Shown: piece after piece, positions 5,603 to 5,636 of the stretch | Layout of the letters: the number at the start of each line of letters is the position of its first letter | Position numbering within the stretch: the stretch's first letter is position 1 | NCBI GenBank assembly: GCA_022759165.1 | Contig: JAEMPT010000113.1 | Span: 1-5,636, forward strand | Direction: 5' to 3' | DNA from: Thermoprotei archaeon | GTDB taxonomy: Archaea; Thermoproteota; Thermoprotei_A; Sulfolobales; Fervidicoccaceae | Length of the DNA stretch: 5,636 nucleotides | The notes under the pieces: generated by a model | Databases searched by the model: none | What the model was told of the DNA's origin: nothing | The model's input: only the letters and a program-made list of their open reading frames with translations | Made by a program: the position numbers and the translations under genes

Positions 5603-5636
5603 GTAGACCATCTATCATCGCCCTAGGCTCACAGAT
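5520..5636 (-). pseudogene. tnpB: C-terminal tail of a second TnpB-like protein, frameshifted
   Basis: On the - strand the frame open at the window edge reads ITPSPNW at residues 13-19, aligned with ITPRFNW of the left copy. It then loses one base (GGGTAGG against GGGATAGG) and runs out of frame to TAA at 5522-5520. Restoring that base gives RPGIEPSEKGNVIPNFPALK, nearly the same as the left tail. The deletion therefore alters the last 20 or so residues of this protein; everything upstream lies outside the window. Confidence 0.45.

Larger units (their letters stand above)
5461..5636 (-). mobile_element. Second TnpB-element right end, facing the first
   Basis: This is the inverted counterpart of bases 1-168. 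Conserved blocks on the + strand include GTTTGGGATTACATTCCC (5512-5529), the stretch around CCGAGGGTTCAATCC (5535-5549) and CTCGGGGTTATG (5590-5601). The element ends at CTGACCTC (5461-5468), the complement of GAGGTCAG at 161-168. The terminal hairpin pairs CCCGC with GCGGG (5472-5476 and 5504-5508) around an enlarged loop that differs from the left copy's loop. Similarity to the left copy fades beyond about 5605, but this copy continues to the window edge, with its body to the right. The copies have diverged by many substitutions, a one-base deletion and different loops, so they are not a recent duplication. Confidence 0.7.

Noticed and set aside
1..5636. CRISPR array or tandem direct repeats
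   Set aside because: No regularly spaced direct repeats were found. The only long repeat is the inverted pair at the two ends.

Overview
The window looks like a piece of archaeal chromosome, probably from the Thermoproteota/TACK side. Three things point there. The genes are archaeal in type: a stomatin with a ClpP-class NfeD protease, an archaeal-form nicotinate phosphoribosyltransferase and a winged-helix regulator. AT-rich TATA-like boxes sit about 40-50 bases before the starts, with Shine-Dalgarno motifs of the GAGGTGG/GGAGGT kind. Arg is mostly AGG/AGA and Ile often ATA. The lineage is inferred; no rRNA or other marker is present.

Layout. Bases 1-168 (+ strand) and 5461-5636 (- strand) are two diverged copies of one sequence, facing inward. 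Each carries what looks like the C-terminal tail of an IS200/IS605-type TnpB, followed by a right-end hairpin ending in GAGGTCAG, which is the part of such elements that specifies the TnpB guide (omega) RNA. The bodies of both elements lie outside the window. The right copy has a one-base deletion that breaks the reading frame.

Between them, 206-2381 holds a two-gene leftward operon: stomatin (SPFH/Band 7) followed by its membrane partner, the NfeD serine protease. Its promoter is near 2425. A gene-poor stretch of about 600 bases follows. Then comes nicotinate phosphoribosyltransferase (NAD salvage) on the + strand, a short unrecognised acidic helical protein from a TTG start, and, convergent with it only 7 bases away, a leftward archaeal winged-helix protein with an unassigned C-terminal domain.

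The most unusual points are: (i) the inward-facing pair of TnpB/omega-RNA ends bracketing 5.3 kb of apparently ordinary chromosomal genes; (ii) the winged-helix gene, whose conserved N-terminus extends 20 codons past the first ATG to a strong ribosome binding site but has no in-frame ATG, GTG or TTG there; and (iii) a short GAAGGGCGAGG-type motif repeated in the non-coding gaps that also occurs in the right-hand element hairpin. I saw no convincing wholly new system.
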